Virus record (IMG/VR): IMGVR_UViG_3300025889_000131
Span: 1-59,253 of that record
Source: a virus
DNA length: 59,253 nt
Strand: one strand, 5' to 3'
The notes under the pieces: generated by a model
What the model was told of the DNA's origin: nothing
The model's database searches: none
What the model saw: the letters and a program-made list of their open reading frames with translations, nothing else
Program-made: the position numbers and the translations under genes
Part shown: piece by piece, positions 14,989 through 22,671 of the stretch
Numbering within the stretch: position 1 is the first letter of the stretch
Layout: each line of letters starts with the position of its first letter

Positions 14989-15642
14989 TTATCTATTTAT
15001 ACACTCTTCATTCCAAACTTTCTGTAGTGTCACATACGGAACAAAAATGGTGTACTCTTCGTTCAGTAGATTGAAGTATCTTTGAATAGGATAAATGTCT
15101 TTTGGAACTCCCATAATGATTCCAAGGATTGCATTGTCAACCAGAGATACCACAGCACCGCCAGACATTCCTTCTAAAACGCGTCCAGTTCCAATCCAGA
15201 AATCGGATCTTTTTTCACCCTTCCATGATAAATTTATTGACTCAAGAGTAAATCCACGTGATCTGATATTTACTTCCATCTCAGTTCCAAAATCTAAAAT
15301 AGAATCTTCATGAGGAATGAATACCGTCATTTTAGCACGATATTCCACAGGTTCATCTTTATTTGGATCTCTCCACAGAACAGAATTTATATTTTCATCT
15401 CTAACAAATTTAACATCAAGAATTTCATTGGAACAGATTTCTTGTGAAAGAGTTTTATTAATATGTGCACTTGTAGCAACAATATTATCGTCCCAAGGAG
15501 TAGCATTTTGTTCATACATCCGTACTTTAATGAGAGACGTCATAATATCTCTCATTGAGTCACCTTCTACAACCTCATTTGAATATACAGTTGAAGAGAA
15601 AAACAGTAATACCAAAACAGTATTCAGCAAAAACCTAATCAT
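14989..15642 (-). CDS. Sec-exported trypsin-like serine protease
   Basis: A 217-residue protein with an N-terminal signal peptide (positive IR, then LLNTVLVLLFFSST, cleavage near VYS). The mature part carries a chymotrypsin/trypsin-like catalytic triad in the right order: H60 in ATSAHIN, D113 in HEDSILDF and S160 in GMSGGAV (the GxSGG motif). The expected place of action is the periplasm or membrane. It is not the prohead protease (gp21 is separate). The gene has its own sigma-70-type promoter (15683-15711) and an AGGA ribosome binding site, and lies just beyond the gp23 terminator, so it is likely made early. The natural substrate is unknown; interference with the cell envelope or exclusion of other phages is possible. 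Confidence 0.75.
   Translation of the reverse strand: MIRFLLNTVLVLLFFSSTVYSNEVVEGDSMRDIMTSLIKVRMYEQNATPWDDNIVATSAHINKTLSQEICSNEILDVKFVRDENINSVLWRDPNKDEPVEYRAKMTVFIPHEDSILDFGTEMEVNIRSRGFTLESINLSWKGEKRSDFWIGTGRVLEGMSGGAVVSLVDNAILGIIMGVPKDIYPIQRYFNLLNEEYTIFVPYVTLQKVWNEECINR
14994..15001 (-). promoter_or_regulatory. Late promoter box for the gp3-like gene
   Basis: Exact TATAAATA on the minus strand, followed by an AAAGGAG ribosome binding site and the ATG at 14978. The very short leader is compatible with transcription starting just downstream of the box. Confidence 0.7.
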
Positions 15643-15682
15643 ATCTAAGTCCTATTTACAGTTCAACGAAGGTACAAGCTAG

Positions 15683-15711
15683 ACTATAAACCAAAAAAAC
15701 ACTTTCGTCAA
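15683..15711 (-). promoter_or_regulatory. Host-type sigma-70 promoter before the exported protease
   Basis: On the minus strand TTGACG (15706-15711) and TATAGT (15683-15688) are separated by exactly 17 bases, giving 5/6 matches at both elements. Transcription would start near 15676, about 35 bases before the protease ATG. It is the clearest host-type promoter I found and likely drives the early block beginning with the protease. Confidence 0.65.
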
Positions 15712-15722
15712 TCCAAAAACAG

Positions 15723-15752
15723 AAAAAAAAGAGGAGGACCGAAGCCCTCCTC
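15723..15752 (-). terminator. Intrinsic terminator after gp23 with UUCG tetraloop
   Basis: On the minus strand GAGGAGG pairs with CCTCCTC; a G-U pair and a C-G pair extend the stem to nine pairs closing a UUCG tetraloop, and eight T residues follow. It lies 24 bases after the gp23 stop codon and should end the head-operon transcript. Confidence 0.9.
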
Positions 15753-15775
15753 AGTTTGTTTATATATGCCTGATT

Positions 15776-17146
15776 TTACATCAGGTTCTTAACAGTAACA
15801 ATACGGTAGTAAATGTTGCTGTTTGCAGCGCTAACTACACCGTTTGCAGCAGTTGTTGCGAACGGATTGGCAACCAGACCATAACGAGTCTTGAAGCCAA
15901 TTTTCGGCTGAAACGTCTGTTCCCCGATAGCGCGAGCCATCTGCAGAGGCACGTATGGGCAGTAGAACAGACCAGCGTCGTAAGGTGAAGAACCTTTGTA
16001 GCCGATCGTGTAGTACTCGTTACCTGAAGCAGACGCGAAGTAAGGATCAATATAAACCTTGATCTTACCGAACAGAACGCCGGCAAACGTGTTGCCTGTG
16101 TCGTCTGTTTGCAGGTTGCTTGACAGAGCAGGGCTGTAGTCCAGAAGACCAGCAGCGTTCAACGCAGTAGCTACGTCGGAACCACAGATCAGGACGTTAC
16201 CCTTACCGCGACGAGTCGACTTAGAGATCTGGTTGGCATCGCGGTCGATCTGAACCATCAGGCCCTTAAATCGTTCCACAGACCAACGTCCGTTAGAGTC
16301 AACGTCGAGGTCAAAAGTACCAGCATTCTGAGTGTTCAGCTGAGCACCCGCAGTAGCAGTACCGTTGATTGCGCGAATAACTTCACGGTTGATTTCCGCC
16401 AGAATTTCAGCAGAAAGAATGTTGCTGAGTTCTGTTTCCGCGTCCAGTCCGTGAACCGCTTTCAGATCCTGTGCAAGTTCGGTTGAGTATTCAGCCTTCA
16501 GTGCACGAGTTTCAGCAGTTACGGTAACCTTCTCGATTGAGAACGCCATTTCCTGGAAGTAGTTGTCAGCTGCATCGCCGAGAGATTCAGCAATGGCAGT
16601 TGTCATACCACCTGGGAAGCCGTAGTTAGCTCCTGTCGGATCAGAACCGTAAGTTGTCGACAGCTGCGAGTTAGCTGTGACGTAAGCTGTGTTACCAGCC
16701 ATGATAGCAGAGAAGCCAACGTTCGCTTCGTTGTAAAGCGCTTCTTTACCAGACTGGTTAGTATAACGCGGACGGATAGCAAAGATCAAGCCCGTCGGAC
16801 CTGACATTGGCTGAACGCCGGCAACGTCATACGAAATTAGGTTCGGCATAGAACGACGAACCAGTGAGATAAGTACCGGGTCAAAAATATCGACGGCACC
16901 ATCGCCAGCAGTCGAGCTGGATGCACCCATTGAGTTGTTTGGCGCAGCTTCCGACAGAAGCCCCGTACCAGACGCAAGAGCACGTTCCGTACGTGAGAAC
17001 TTTTCCTGGTTTTCTAGCATTTGAGCAACAATGTTCTTTTTGTACGTTCCCTTGATCGGCTCAAGGTCTTCGTGCTCAAGGACAGGCTGCCACTTTTTTA
17101 CCAGATGATCAGCAAAGCTCTCATTGAAAAATTCTGGATTCAACAT
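15776..17146 (-). CDS. 23: Major capsid protein gp23
   Basis: A 456-residue HK97-fold major capsid protein of the T4 type. The N-terminal region (MLNPEFFNESFADHLVKKWQ) is a delta domain to be removed; a gp21 cleavage site is visible at LLSE/A after E66, nearly the same position as in T4 (65). Downstream landmarks are FDPVLISLVRRSMPNLISYD, YDAGLFYCPYVPLQMARAIG and the C-terminal QPKIGFKTRYGL. The gene is clearly richer in G+C than its surroundings, which fits codon selection for the most abundant virion protein. Ribosome binding site AAGGAG. It shares the gp22 transcript and ends at a strong terminator. Confidence 0.96.
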   Translation of the reverse strand: MLNPEFFNESFADHLVKKWQPVLEHEDLEPIKGTYKKNIVAQMLENQEKFSRTERALASGTGLLSEAAPNNSMGASSSTAGDGAVDIFDPVLISLVRRSMPNLISYDVAGVQPMSGPTGLIFAIRPRYTNQSGKEALYNEANVGFSAIMAGNTAYVTANSQLSTTYGSDPTGANYGFPGGMTTAIAESLGDAADNYFQEMAFSIEKVTVTAETRALKAEYSTELAQDLKAVHGLDAETELSNILSAEILAEINREVIRAINGTATAGAQLNTQNAGTFDLDVDSNGRWSVERFKGLMVQIDRDANQISKSTRRGKGNVLICGSDVATALNAAGLLDYSPALSSNLQTDDTGNTFAGVLFGKIKVYIDPYFASASGNEYYTIGYKGSSPYDAGLFYCPYVPLQMARAIGEQTFQPKIGFKTRYGLVANPFATTAANGVVSAANSNIYYRIVTVKNLM

Positions 17147-17166
17147 AACTTTATAACTCCTTATTC

Positions 17167-18363
17167 TTATTCTTTACGAGCTGAGCGGCCAATTGCATTG
17201 ACGTATGCACTCATTGCGCCCGTTGGTGTTGTTACTTCTTCTTCAATCGGTCCTTCATAATCCAGTTCTTCGTTGAGTGAACCGATTTCACTATCTGAAT
17301 TATCAAAATAACTTTCTTTGATAGTTTCAAGTTTTTCTCGGTAGCTGTCTGAATCTTCAAATGCTACAGCTTCTGCGAGATCTTTAAATTTAGCAGCATC
17401 CGTATCAGTCAAATCTTCTGACAGTTCTTCAAAAATGTCTTCTTTTTCTCCATCCTTTACTTGTTTGCGAGCTTCAACAAGCTTGTTGTGTGTTTCATCA
17501 AGTTGAGCCTGAAGATCTTCAGTGTGTGCAACAAGTTCTTCCACAATGTCGACTTTATCTTCAGGAATTTCAACGTAATGCTCGACAAACAGATTCTTTA
17601 GACCACCAAGGAAGTTTTCAACCATTTCCTGGCGAATACCTCTTTCAATGGCGACCTTATTTTCTTCAACGTATTCAGCAGCAATATACTCGAGATATTC
17701 GTCGAGCTTTTCTGCCAGGTCATTGTAGATTTCTTCTTTTGCTTCAGCAAGTTCTGCTTCTTGTTCAGCAGCAATGTTTTCAAGAATTTGATTGACCTTG
17801 GAAACAACAGCTGCTTCAAAGATTGTAGTTGCTTTGTCTTTAAATTCTTCCGTTAGGTCTGATTCGTTTTTGAAGATAGCATTCAGATCTTCTTCAAGAT
17901 TAATATCTTCGGCCGAAACTGAGCGAACGGTATATTTTTCTTCGTTGATTTCTTTACCATCTTCTTCAGTATATTCTTTCTGAAGAGCGGCAAGCAAACT
18001 ATCAAAAGAAGAAACAAGAGAGCTACGATCCATGCTCTGCATCTTTTCGACCATGGCATTGATAACGCCAACCTTTGTCTTAACTTTTTGAGGAGCTTTA
18101 TCTCCATTGCGCTTATCACCACGACGTGGCTTTGTTTGACCTTTAACTGGATCAGGAGCCATTGAAGGATCACCCATAGAAGCGTCAACTTCGTCTAGGT
18201 CATCATCTTCTTCGTCCTCATCATCGTCGTCATCAGATGAATGAGCCTTGTCGTCTTCTTCATCGTCATATTCCTCAGTCTTTTTGCCTTCCTCGAGTTC
18301 TTCTTCATCGAGGAATTCGTCTTCCATTTCTAATTCTTCTTCGTTAAGACGATCTGTTGACAT
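17167..18363 (-). CDS. 22: Prohead scaffold core protein gp22
   Basis: A 398-residue, strongly acidic, helical scaffold protein that forms the prohead core and is later degraded by gp21. The N-terminal third is nearly all D and E, with a basic patch (KGQTKPRRGDKRN); the rest is glutamate-rich coiled helix with repeated LxE motifs suitable for gp21 cleavage. It is longer than T4 gp22 (269). Position directly between gp21 and gp23 and the size and charge pattern support the call. It has an exact late box upstream at 18400-18407 and an AAGGAG ribosome binding site. Confidence 0.88.
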   Translation of the reverse strand: MSTDRLNEEELEMEDEFLDEEELEEGKKTEEYDDEEDDKAHSSDDDDDEDEEDDDLDEVDASMGDPSMAPDPVKGQTKPRRGDKRNGDKAPQKVKTKVGVINAMVEKMQSMDRSSLVSSFDSLLAALQKEYTEEDGKEINEEKYTVRSVSAEDINLEEDLNAIFKNESDLTEEFKDKATTIFEAAVVSKVNQILENIAAEQEAELAEAKEEIYNDLAEKLDEYLEYIAAEYVEENKVAIERGIRQEMVENFLGGLKNLFVEHYVEIPEDKVDIVEELVAHTEDLQAQLDETHNKLVEARKQVKDGEKEDIFEELSEDLTDTDAAKFKDLAEAVAFEDSDSYREKLETIKESYFDNSDSEIGSLNEELDYEGPIEEEVTTPTGAMSAYVNAIGRSARKE

Positions 18364-18399
18364 CTTGAATCTCCTTGTTTATAAAGATTATCTTCATAT

Positions 18400-18407
18400 T
18401 ATTTATA
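18400..18407 (-). promoter_or_regulatory. Late promoter box for gp22-gp23
   Basis: Exact TATAAATA on the minus strand, 36 bases before the gp22 ATG, in the short gap after gp21. It should drive gp22 and gp23 together. Confidence 0.8.
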
Positions 18408-18433
18408 AATTTCATTTCTCTAAGAACTATTTC

Positions 18434-19081
18434 TTAAAGGTTATTGATGAAATCCTCAAATGCTTGCATTTTTACTTCAGCAAGGTTTCTTTTACTTGCT
18501 TTTTTGACTTTGTTTTTGACCTTTTCAGATAGCCAAATCTTACGTTCTGTATCGTAATACCATTCCACTCCTTCCATTACACCTTCAACGAAGGCATTAG
18601 GAGCAGAAGGATCAGCAACAATATCACCCGCTGTTGCAAGTTGAAAATCTTTTTGTACTTCAGCAACGCCACGGTTATTTTTAAGTGTACCCATTCCACG
18701 TGAGGAAACACCAAGCTGACATTCTTCATCGATAAGATTTTTAACAATCTTACCCATCGGTGTATCCATAATTTTGGCTTTCCCGATGAAGTTGTTGCCT
18801 TCTTGTTTCAACTCAACGATTTTATGTGATACGCGATGCAGATTGATAACAGGTCCATCTGGGTGACCGAGTTCTCCGTAAGCCTTATTCTTGTTTACGC
18901 TTTCTTTGACATAACGATTGCATTCGTTTGCAAGAACATCTACTGGATACACACGTCCGTTTCTGTTCTTGATACCACCCTGCATAAAGATACCTTTGAT
19001 ATAGTAGTCTTTACCAGCGGTACCTTCTTTAGCCTCTGTGAGAATTTCTACATCTTCGATTGTTTCAGTGATTAGCTTCAT
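18434..19081 (-). CDS. 21: Prohead core protease gp21
   Basis: A 215-residue maturation protease (T4 gp21: 212). Family landmarks are IFMQGGIKNRNGRVYP, the histidine motif GELGHPDGP (H73) and the serine motif LGVSSRGMG (S126/S127); the spacing of about 54 residues agrees with the T4 catalytic pair. It cleaves gp23 and the scaffold after LxE-type sites, and such a site is visible in this phage's gp23. It follows an unknown 120-residue protein with a 4-base overlap. Confidence 0.94.
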   Translation of the reverse strand: MKLITETIEDVEILTEAKEGTAGKDYYIKGIFMQGGIKNRNGRVYPVDVLANECNRYVKESVNKNKAYGELGHPDGPVINLHRVSHKIVELKQEGNNFIGKAKIMDTPMGKIVKNLIDEECQLGVSSRGMGTLKNNRGVAEVQKDFQLATAGDIVADPSAPNAFVEGVMEGVEWYYDTERKIWLSEKVKNKVKKASKRNLAEVKMQAFEDFINNL

Positions 19082-19440
19082 GAAACAGAACCTTTCTTGT
19101 GAATCTTAAGTAATAGATTTCCGGTTCCATTAGCAAGAGTAAATACAACGTTTGCTGTACGGTCTCCAGTAGAAACTTCTATAGGTGTTCCTTCAAGTTG
19201 GAAATCAATACTTCCAGTTTGACCATAACACGTCCAAACAGTATTTGCACCACGAGCAATTGCCCATGAAGCATTATTTGATACATTCGACCAAATGGCT
19301 TTGGAGATAACCATTTCCGAAACAGTTTCTCCAGCGGCATTTGCTGGGTTTGTTCCACCGTTCAGATTAAGATATCCAGAAGCATCTGTACGAATTACAA
19401 TATAACCGCGTTTCTGATTTGATGTTGTCTGCTGAGCCAT
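19078..19440 (-). CDS. Unknown 120-residue virion-type protein in the head operon
   Basis: I recognise the type (small beta-rich proteins near the prohead genes of marine T4-like phages) but not a function. The sequence starts MAQQTTSNQKRGYIVIRTDA, then predicted strands rich in N, G, T and A, including ISKAIWSNVSNNASWAIARG and GNLLLKIHKKG at the end. There is no cysteine-rich or catalytic motif. It overlaps the gp21 start by 4 bases, so it is co-translated with the protease. A decoration or internal head role is possible. Confidence 0.7.
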   Translation of the reverse strand: MAQQTTSNQKRGYIVIRTDASGYLNLNGGTNPANAAGETVSEMVISKAIWSNVSNNASWAIARGANTVWTCYGQTGSIDFQLEGTPIEVSTGDRTANVVFTLANGTGNLLLKIHKKGSVS

Positions 19441-19450
19441 GTATTACTCC

Positions 19451-20080
19451 TTAAGAAGCAGAATCAGCGAAGTTCAGCATCTTCATAAATTCTGATTTAC
19501 CTTTACCAAGATTAGCCGCAAACTTTTTAGCATTAGCTGGTTTGAGTGCTTCATAAACATTCATAAGAATACTTGCTGATTTCTTATCGACACTCATCGA
19601 ACTTCCATTCTTGAATGTAATCTTTTGCTTTGACCCAGAAGAAACAATTTTCTTAAGTGTATCAATGACGTTGACTTCTTCCGTAATAAGTGTTTCTGCC
19701 GATTCCAGATTTTCTTCTTTGACTCCTTGAGCCTTTGTTGCATTACGATTTGCAGCCGTTTTAGACTGCTTCATATTTAGTTTTTTCATAAAGTTTGAAA
19801 TCTTTGGAGAACTACCCTGCTGATTGGGTTTGTGTTCACCTCCAGTAACTTTACGGTTTGGATCAACACTATCGTTGGAATTGACCGTACCTTTGAACTG
19901 ACTTCTTTCAGCATTAGGATGTTCGTTTTTCTCAACCTCATGCTTCTTTTTAAGTTCTTTTTCTTTTTTAGAAGAAGTTTCTTCTCCTTTGCCTTCATCG
20001 TCCGTTTGTTTGTTCGGAGTCAGATCATCAGCAGGAGAATTTCCTTTTGCTTCTGAAAATAGTTCACTGAAGGTTTTCAT
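19451..20080 (-). CDS. Putative prohead core component (gp68 position)
   Basis: A 209-residue, lysine- and glutamate-rich protein. The ATG at 20078-20080 (MKTFSELFSEAKG) is preferred over the longer open frame because the extra residues overlap the small gp67-like gene. Residues 20-110 are low complexity and charged; the C-terminal 80 residues look folded (VIDTLKKIVSSGS, ITFKNGSSMSVDKKSASILM, FMKMLNFADSAS). Position between the gp67-like gene and gp21 is where T4 has gp68, another core protein, but direct sequence similarity is not evident to me. Confidence 0.6.
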   Translation of the reverse strand: MKTFSELFSEAKGNSPADDLTPNKQTDDEGKGEETSSKKEKELKKKHEVEKNEHPNAERSQFKGTVNSNDSVDPNRKVTGGEHKPNQQGSSPKISNFMKKLNMKQSKTAANRNATKAQGVKEENLESAETLITEEVNVIDTLKKIVSSGSKQKITFKNGSSMSVDKKSASILMNVYEALKPANAKKFAANLGKGKSEFMKMLNFADSAS

Positions 20081-20084
20081 TTGT

Positions 20085-20261
20085 TTAGTCCTCTGATTCT
20101 TCTTCGTTTGTAGATTCATCAAACAAAGATTGACCAATTTCAACGCGTTTTAGATCAACATATTCTTTAGCGTGATCATGAATTTTGTTTTCCACACCTC
20201 GCTTGAAATCATTAGTGCGACCTGCTACAAGATGGTCAATAAGTTCTCGGGAATTAGACAT
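20085..20261 (-). CDS. 67: gp67-like small prohead core protein
   Basis: A 58-residue protein. It starts MSNSRELIDHLVAGRTNDFK, continues with a helix (VENKIHDHAKEYVDLKRVEIG) and ends in an acidic tail (DESTNEEESED). This is the organisation of T4 gp67, an 80-residue internal head peptide precursor with a similar helix followed by an acidic tail. It is the first gene after an exact late box at 20287-20294 and has a GGAGAAG ribosome binding site. The next gene starts 4 bases after its stop codon. Confidence 0.65.
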   Translation of the reverse strand: MSNSRELIDHLVAGRTNDFKRGVENKIHDHAKEYVDLKRVEIGQSLFDESTNEEESED

Positions 20262-20286
20262 AATTACTTCTCCGTCTGTTTACTAT

Positions 20287-20294
20287 TATTTATA
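20287..20294 (-). promoter_or_regulatory. Late promoter box for the gp67-gp21 group
   Basis: Exact TATAAATA on the minus strand in the 46-base gap between the 411-residue virion protein gene and the gp67-like gene, 25 bases before the ATG at 20261. Confidence 0.8.
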
Positions 20295-20307
20295 AAAGAG
20301 AATTCTT

Positions 20308-21543
20308 CTACCATTCTTCTCTAATACGAAAGATGCCTGCTACAGTTCCGGAACCACCATCAAGCGTCTGTACTGCAATTGTCACAGGTTGATTCTCAGG
20401 AATAGTGATAAACAGGCCACCTTTATCGGTTGATTCTGATGTTTGGTTTCTATTGGTCGACGAAGTAACAATTTCAGTGTAAATACAATGTCCATCAGTG
20501 ATTTCGTTGTTAGCAGTTATATCGAAAATTGTGGAAACCTCACTGTTTGCATGTAATGCGGGTACTTGAAAATTAGCAGTGTTTGAAATTGTTGAGTTAA
20601 CCATAACTCTAACGAGGATGTCTTTATTGACAGGAAACAGTTCAAAACCTTCAATCTTCTTAGCAATTGATCGGTCTTTCTCTGTATTTTTGCTTTGAGC
20701 ACTAAGCAAAGGTCTCAATGTACCATCTGTTCCTTTACTAGCAACATAATCAGAAACAATACGCGTATCTGGACTGAATGGACCAACAACTGAAAATTGA
20801 CGGCCGGCAACATACACTACATTGTTAGATGTAGAGTTGCCATTTGACAAGAGGACACCGATCGGAAGATTAGGAAACTTTAAGCTAGTCTGTTGTGAAG
20901 GTTTATATACATGACAGATAATTTTACGCTGCCGTAATGTGCTAGGATCCTGAATAACTACACCCCATTCAACCACACCATACCCATACCACGTAAAATC
21001 AATGTGATAAATGTTCCCAGTATTCAAGTCCAGTTGATATCCGGATGGTCCAGTCCCATCAAGTCTATCTAAATTCCAAGCTGTTTGATATGTTTTTTCA
21101 ACAGCAATACCATCTCGTGTAACCTTAACGTAAGTTCCTCCAGAATCTCTTCCGAACACAAGACCATTTTCAGGTTCAATTCCCGTTTCTTGGTGTTCAT
21201 ATCCCCACTCAAGATACGCACCGTTTGTAAACTGTGGATCTGCGTTTGCAAAACGGATACCAACACCAACCTGTGCACCGTATCCAGGCATATAACGTCC
21301 ACGTTCTGCCGTATGTAACTCAACAACACTATTAGCTGTACTTCCTGTATATAAAACAATTTCTGCTGTATTACCATCAACAGCATTTGCTGTACCTGTT
21401 TTTTCAACAATGTCTCGAATAGCACTGACTCCTTTGAATGGAATCACCTCAAGAATTGGTGTTCGCTGGACAACGTGAATTTCATCATAACCAGAAACTT
21501 GTTCATGGTCGATTAAAACTCTATTATTGAATGTGTATGACAT
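20308..21543 (-). CDS. Large beta-rich virion protein of unknown function in the head module
   Basis: A 411-residue protein with a motif I have seen in structural proteins of several large marine phages: RLDGTGPSGYQLDLNTGNIY, followed by a strand with HIDFTWYGYGVVEWGV (about residues 178-215). The rest is beta-rich and without catalytic motifs; the end (GSGTVAGIFRIREEW) resembles fibre C termini. It is not part of the T4 head module. It is directly linked to the collagen-like gene upstream (start next to its stop codon), so the two may form one appendage, for instance a head fibre and its base. Function is not established. Confidence 0.65.
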   Translation of the reverse strand: MSYTFNNRVLIDHEQVSGYDEIHVVQRTPILEVIPFKGVSAIRDIVEKTGTANAVDGNTAEIVLYTGSTANSVVELHTAERGRYMPGYGAQVGVGIRFANADPQFTNGAYLEWGYEHQETGIEPENGLVFGRDSGGTYVKVTRDGIAVEKTYQTAWNLDRLDGTGPSGYQLDLNTGNIYHIDFTWYGYGVVEWGVVIQDPSTLRQRKIICHVYKPSQQTSLKFPNLPIGVLLSNGNSTSNNVVYVAGRQFSVVGPFSPDTRIVSDYVASKGTDGTLRPLLSAQSKNTEKDRSIAKKIEGFELFPVNKDILVRVMVNSTISNTANFQVPALHANSEVSTIFDITANNEITDGHCIYTEIVTSSTNRNQTSESTDKGGLFITIPENQPVTIAVQTLDGGSGTVAGIFRIREEW

Positions 21544-22668
21544 TTAGATTATGCTCCATTCCACGCCATCATAAACCATCAAGATAGACGCGTTGTTAAG
21601 TTGAAGTTTGTAAAATGCTGCACTGTCAACCCCATCAGTTGGTGTTACTGTAATTGGGTTGTTAACCGCATTTCCTGATGCATCTTTGATATGAACCTTT
21701 GTTCCAATTTCGAAGTTTCCTCCGATAGAAAGTGCTGTATTGTTTGTTGGATTATTGACCTTTACTAAACATTCGGCTGTCGTGAAAGATGTGTTTGATA
21801 ATGTATATGTATTAGATGTTACATCAATTCTAGTGAACAAAACTCTATTTAAATTCTGATGTCTGTATTTCTGAATATTAGAATCAAAAATAAGAGCAGC
21901 ATTATTTGCAATTTCACTAAGAGGTAGATAGTTTAGATCATCATTTTGATGTAAATTGACAGATCCGCCTCCACCACCAGAAGATATAACACCTTGACGA
22001 ACAGATTTTTTTAACTCATTGAAGTCTTTTTCGAATTGTTTGATAATTGGAGCGACATTCGCACTTGCTCCAGGATCTCCCTTTGGGCCTCTGGGTCCAG
22101 TTTTACCAGGAGTTCCAGAATCTCCCTTGTCACCCTTTGGGCCTCTGGGTCCAGTTTTACCTGGGTCTCCCTTGTCACCTTTTGGACCTCTAGGTCCTGT
22201 TTTTCCAGGAGGTCCAGGTAATCCTCTATCGCCGTCATTGCCTTTTTCGCCTTTGAGCCCACGTTCGCCACGATCACCTTTGAGTCCGCGTTCGCCACGA
22301 TCACCTTTTGGTCCTTGTTTACCATCACGACCTGGTTCTCCTTGAGGACCGGATTCGCCACGATCTCCATCCCGGCCAGGGTCACCTTTTTCTCCGGGTT
22401 CTCCTTTTTCTCCTTGAGGACCAATTTCTCCTTGGGGCCCCTGTTCTCCGTCTTTTCCATCTCTTCCAGGATTCCCCTGTGGTCCTTGAGGACCTCTTTC
22501 ACCAATCGGTCCCTGCTTTCCTTGCTCACCTCTATCACCCTTTTCTCCTTTTGGTCTTTCAATAACCTTAATTTCGGAAAGAATTTCAGCTTTGATCTGT
22601 TTAGATTTTTTCTCAACAATAGCAATCATTGCTGCTAAAGTTGGAGCATTTTCCAGAAGATTTTTCAT
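21544..22668 (-). CDS. Collagen-like fibre protein between portal and head genes
   Basis: A 374-residue protein. After a helical N-terminal 40 residues ([20 protein letters not shown]) comes a run of roughly 50 Gly-X-Y triplets (about residues 40-200) with three near-identical copies of [12 protein letters not shown] linker then leads to a globular beta C terminus ending [13 protein letters not shown], typical of phage fibre tips. Collagen-like triplets in phages form rigid trimeric stalks. Location in the portal-gp21 interval suggests a head-associated or whisker-like fibre rather than a tail fibre. The DNA encoding the triplets is itself repetitive, which invites length variation. Confidence 0.8.
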   Translation of the reverse strand: MKNLLENAPTLAAMIAIVEKKSKQIKAEILSEIKVIERPKGEKGDRGEQGKQGPIGERGPQGPQGNPGRDGKDGEQGPQGEIGPQGEKGEPGEKGDPGRDGDRGESGPQGEPGRDGKQGPKGDRGERGLKGDRGERGLKGEKGNDGDRGLPGPPGKTGPRGPKGDKGDPGKTGPRGPKGDKGDSGTPGKTGPRGPKGDPGASANVAPIIKQFEKDFNELKKSVRQGVISSGGGGGSVNLHQNDDLNYLPLSEIANNAALIFDSNIQKYRHQNLNRVLFTRIDVTSNTYTLSNTSFTTAECLVKVNNPTNNTALSIGGNFEIGTKVHIKDASGNAVNNPITVTPTDGVDSAAFYKLQLNNASILMVYDGVEWSII

Positions 22669-22671
22669 TTT

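Noticed and set aside
14989-15642. Calling this gene a second prohead protease
   Set aside because: It has a signal peptide and a GxSGG trypsin-type site, whereas gp21 is present separately with its own H/S motifs.
17490-18340. Plus-strand frames opposite gp22
   Set aside because: They reflect the Glu/Asp-rich codons of the scaffold protein read on the other strand (Ser/Phe- or Gln-rich products).
22019-22638. Several long open frames opposite and alongside the collagen-like gene
   Set aside because: The Gly-X-Y codon repeats keep other frames free of stops; those translations are Pro/Leu/Ser-rich low complexity without ribosome binding sites.
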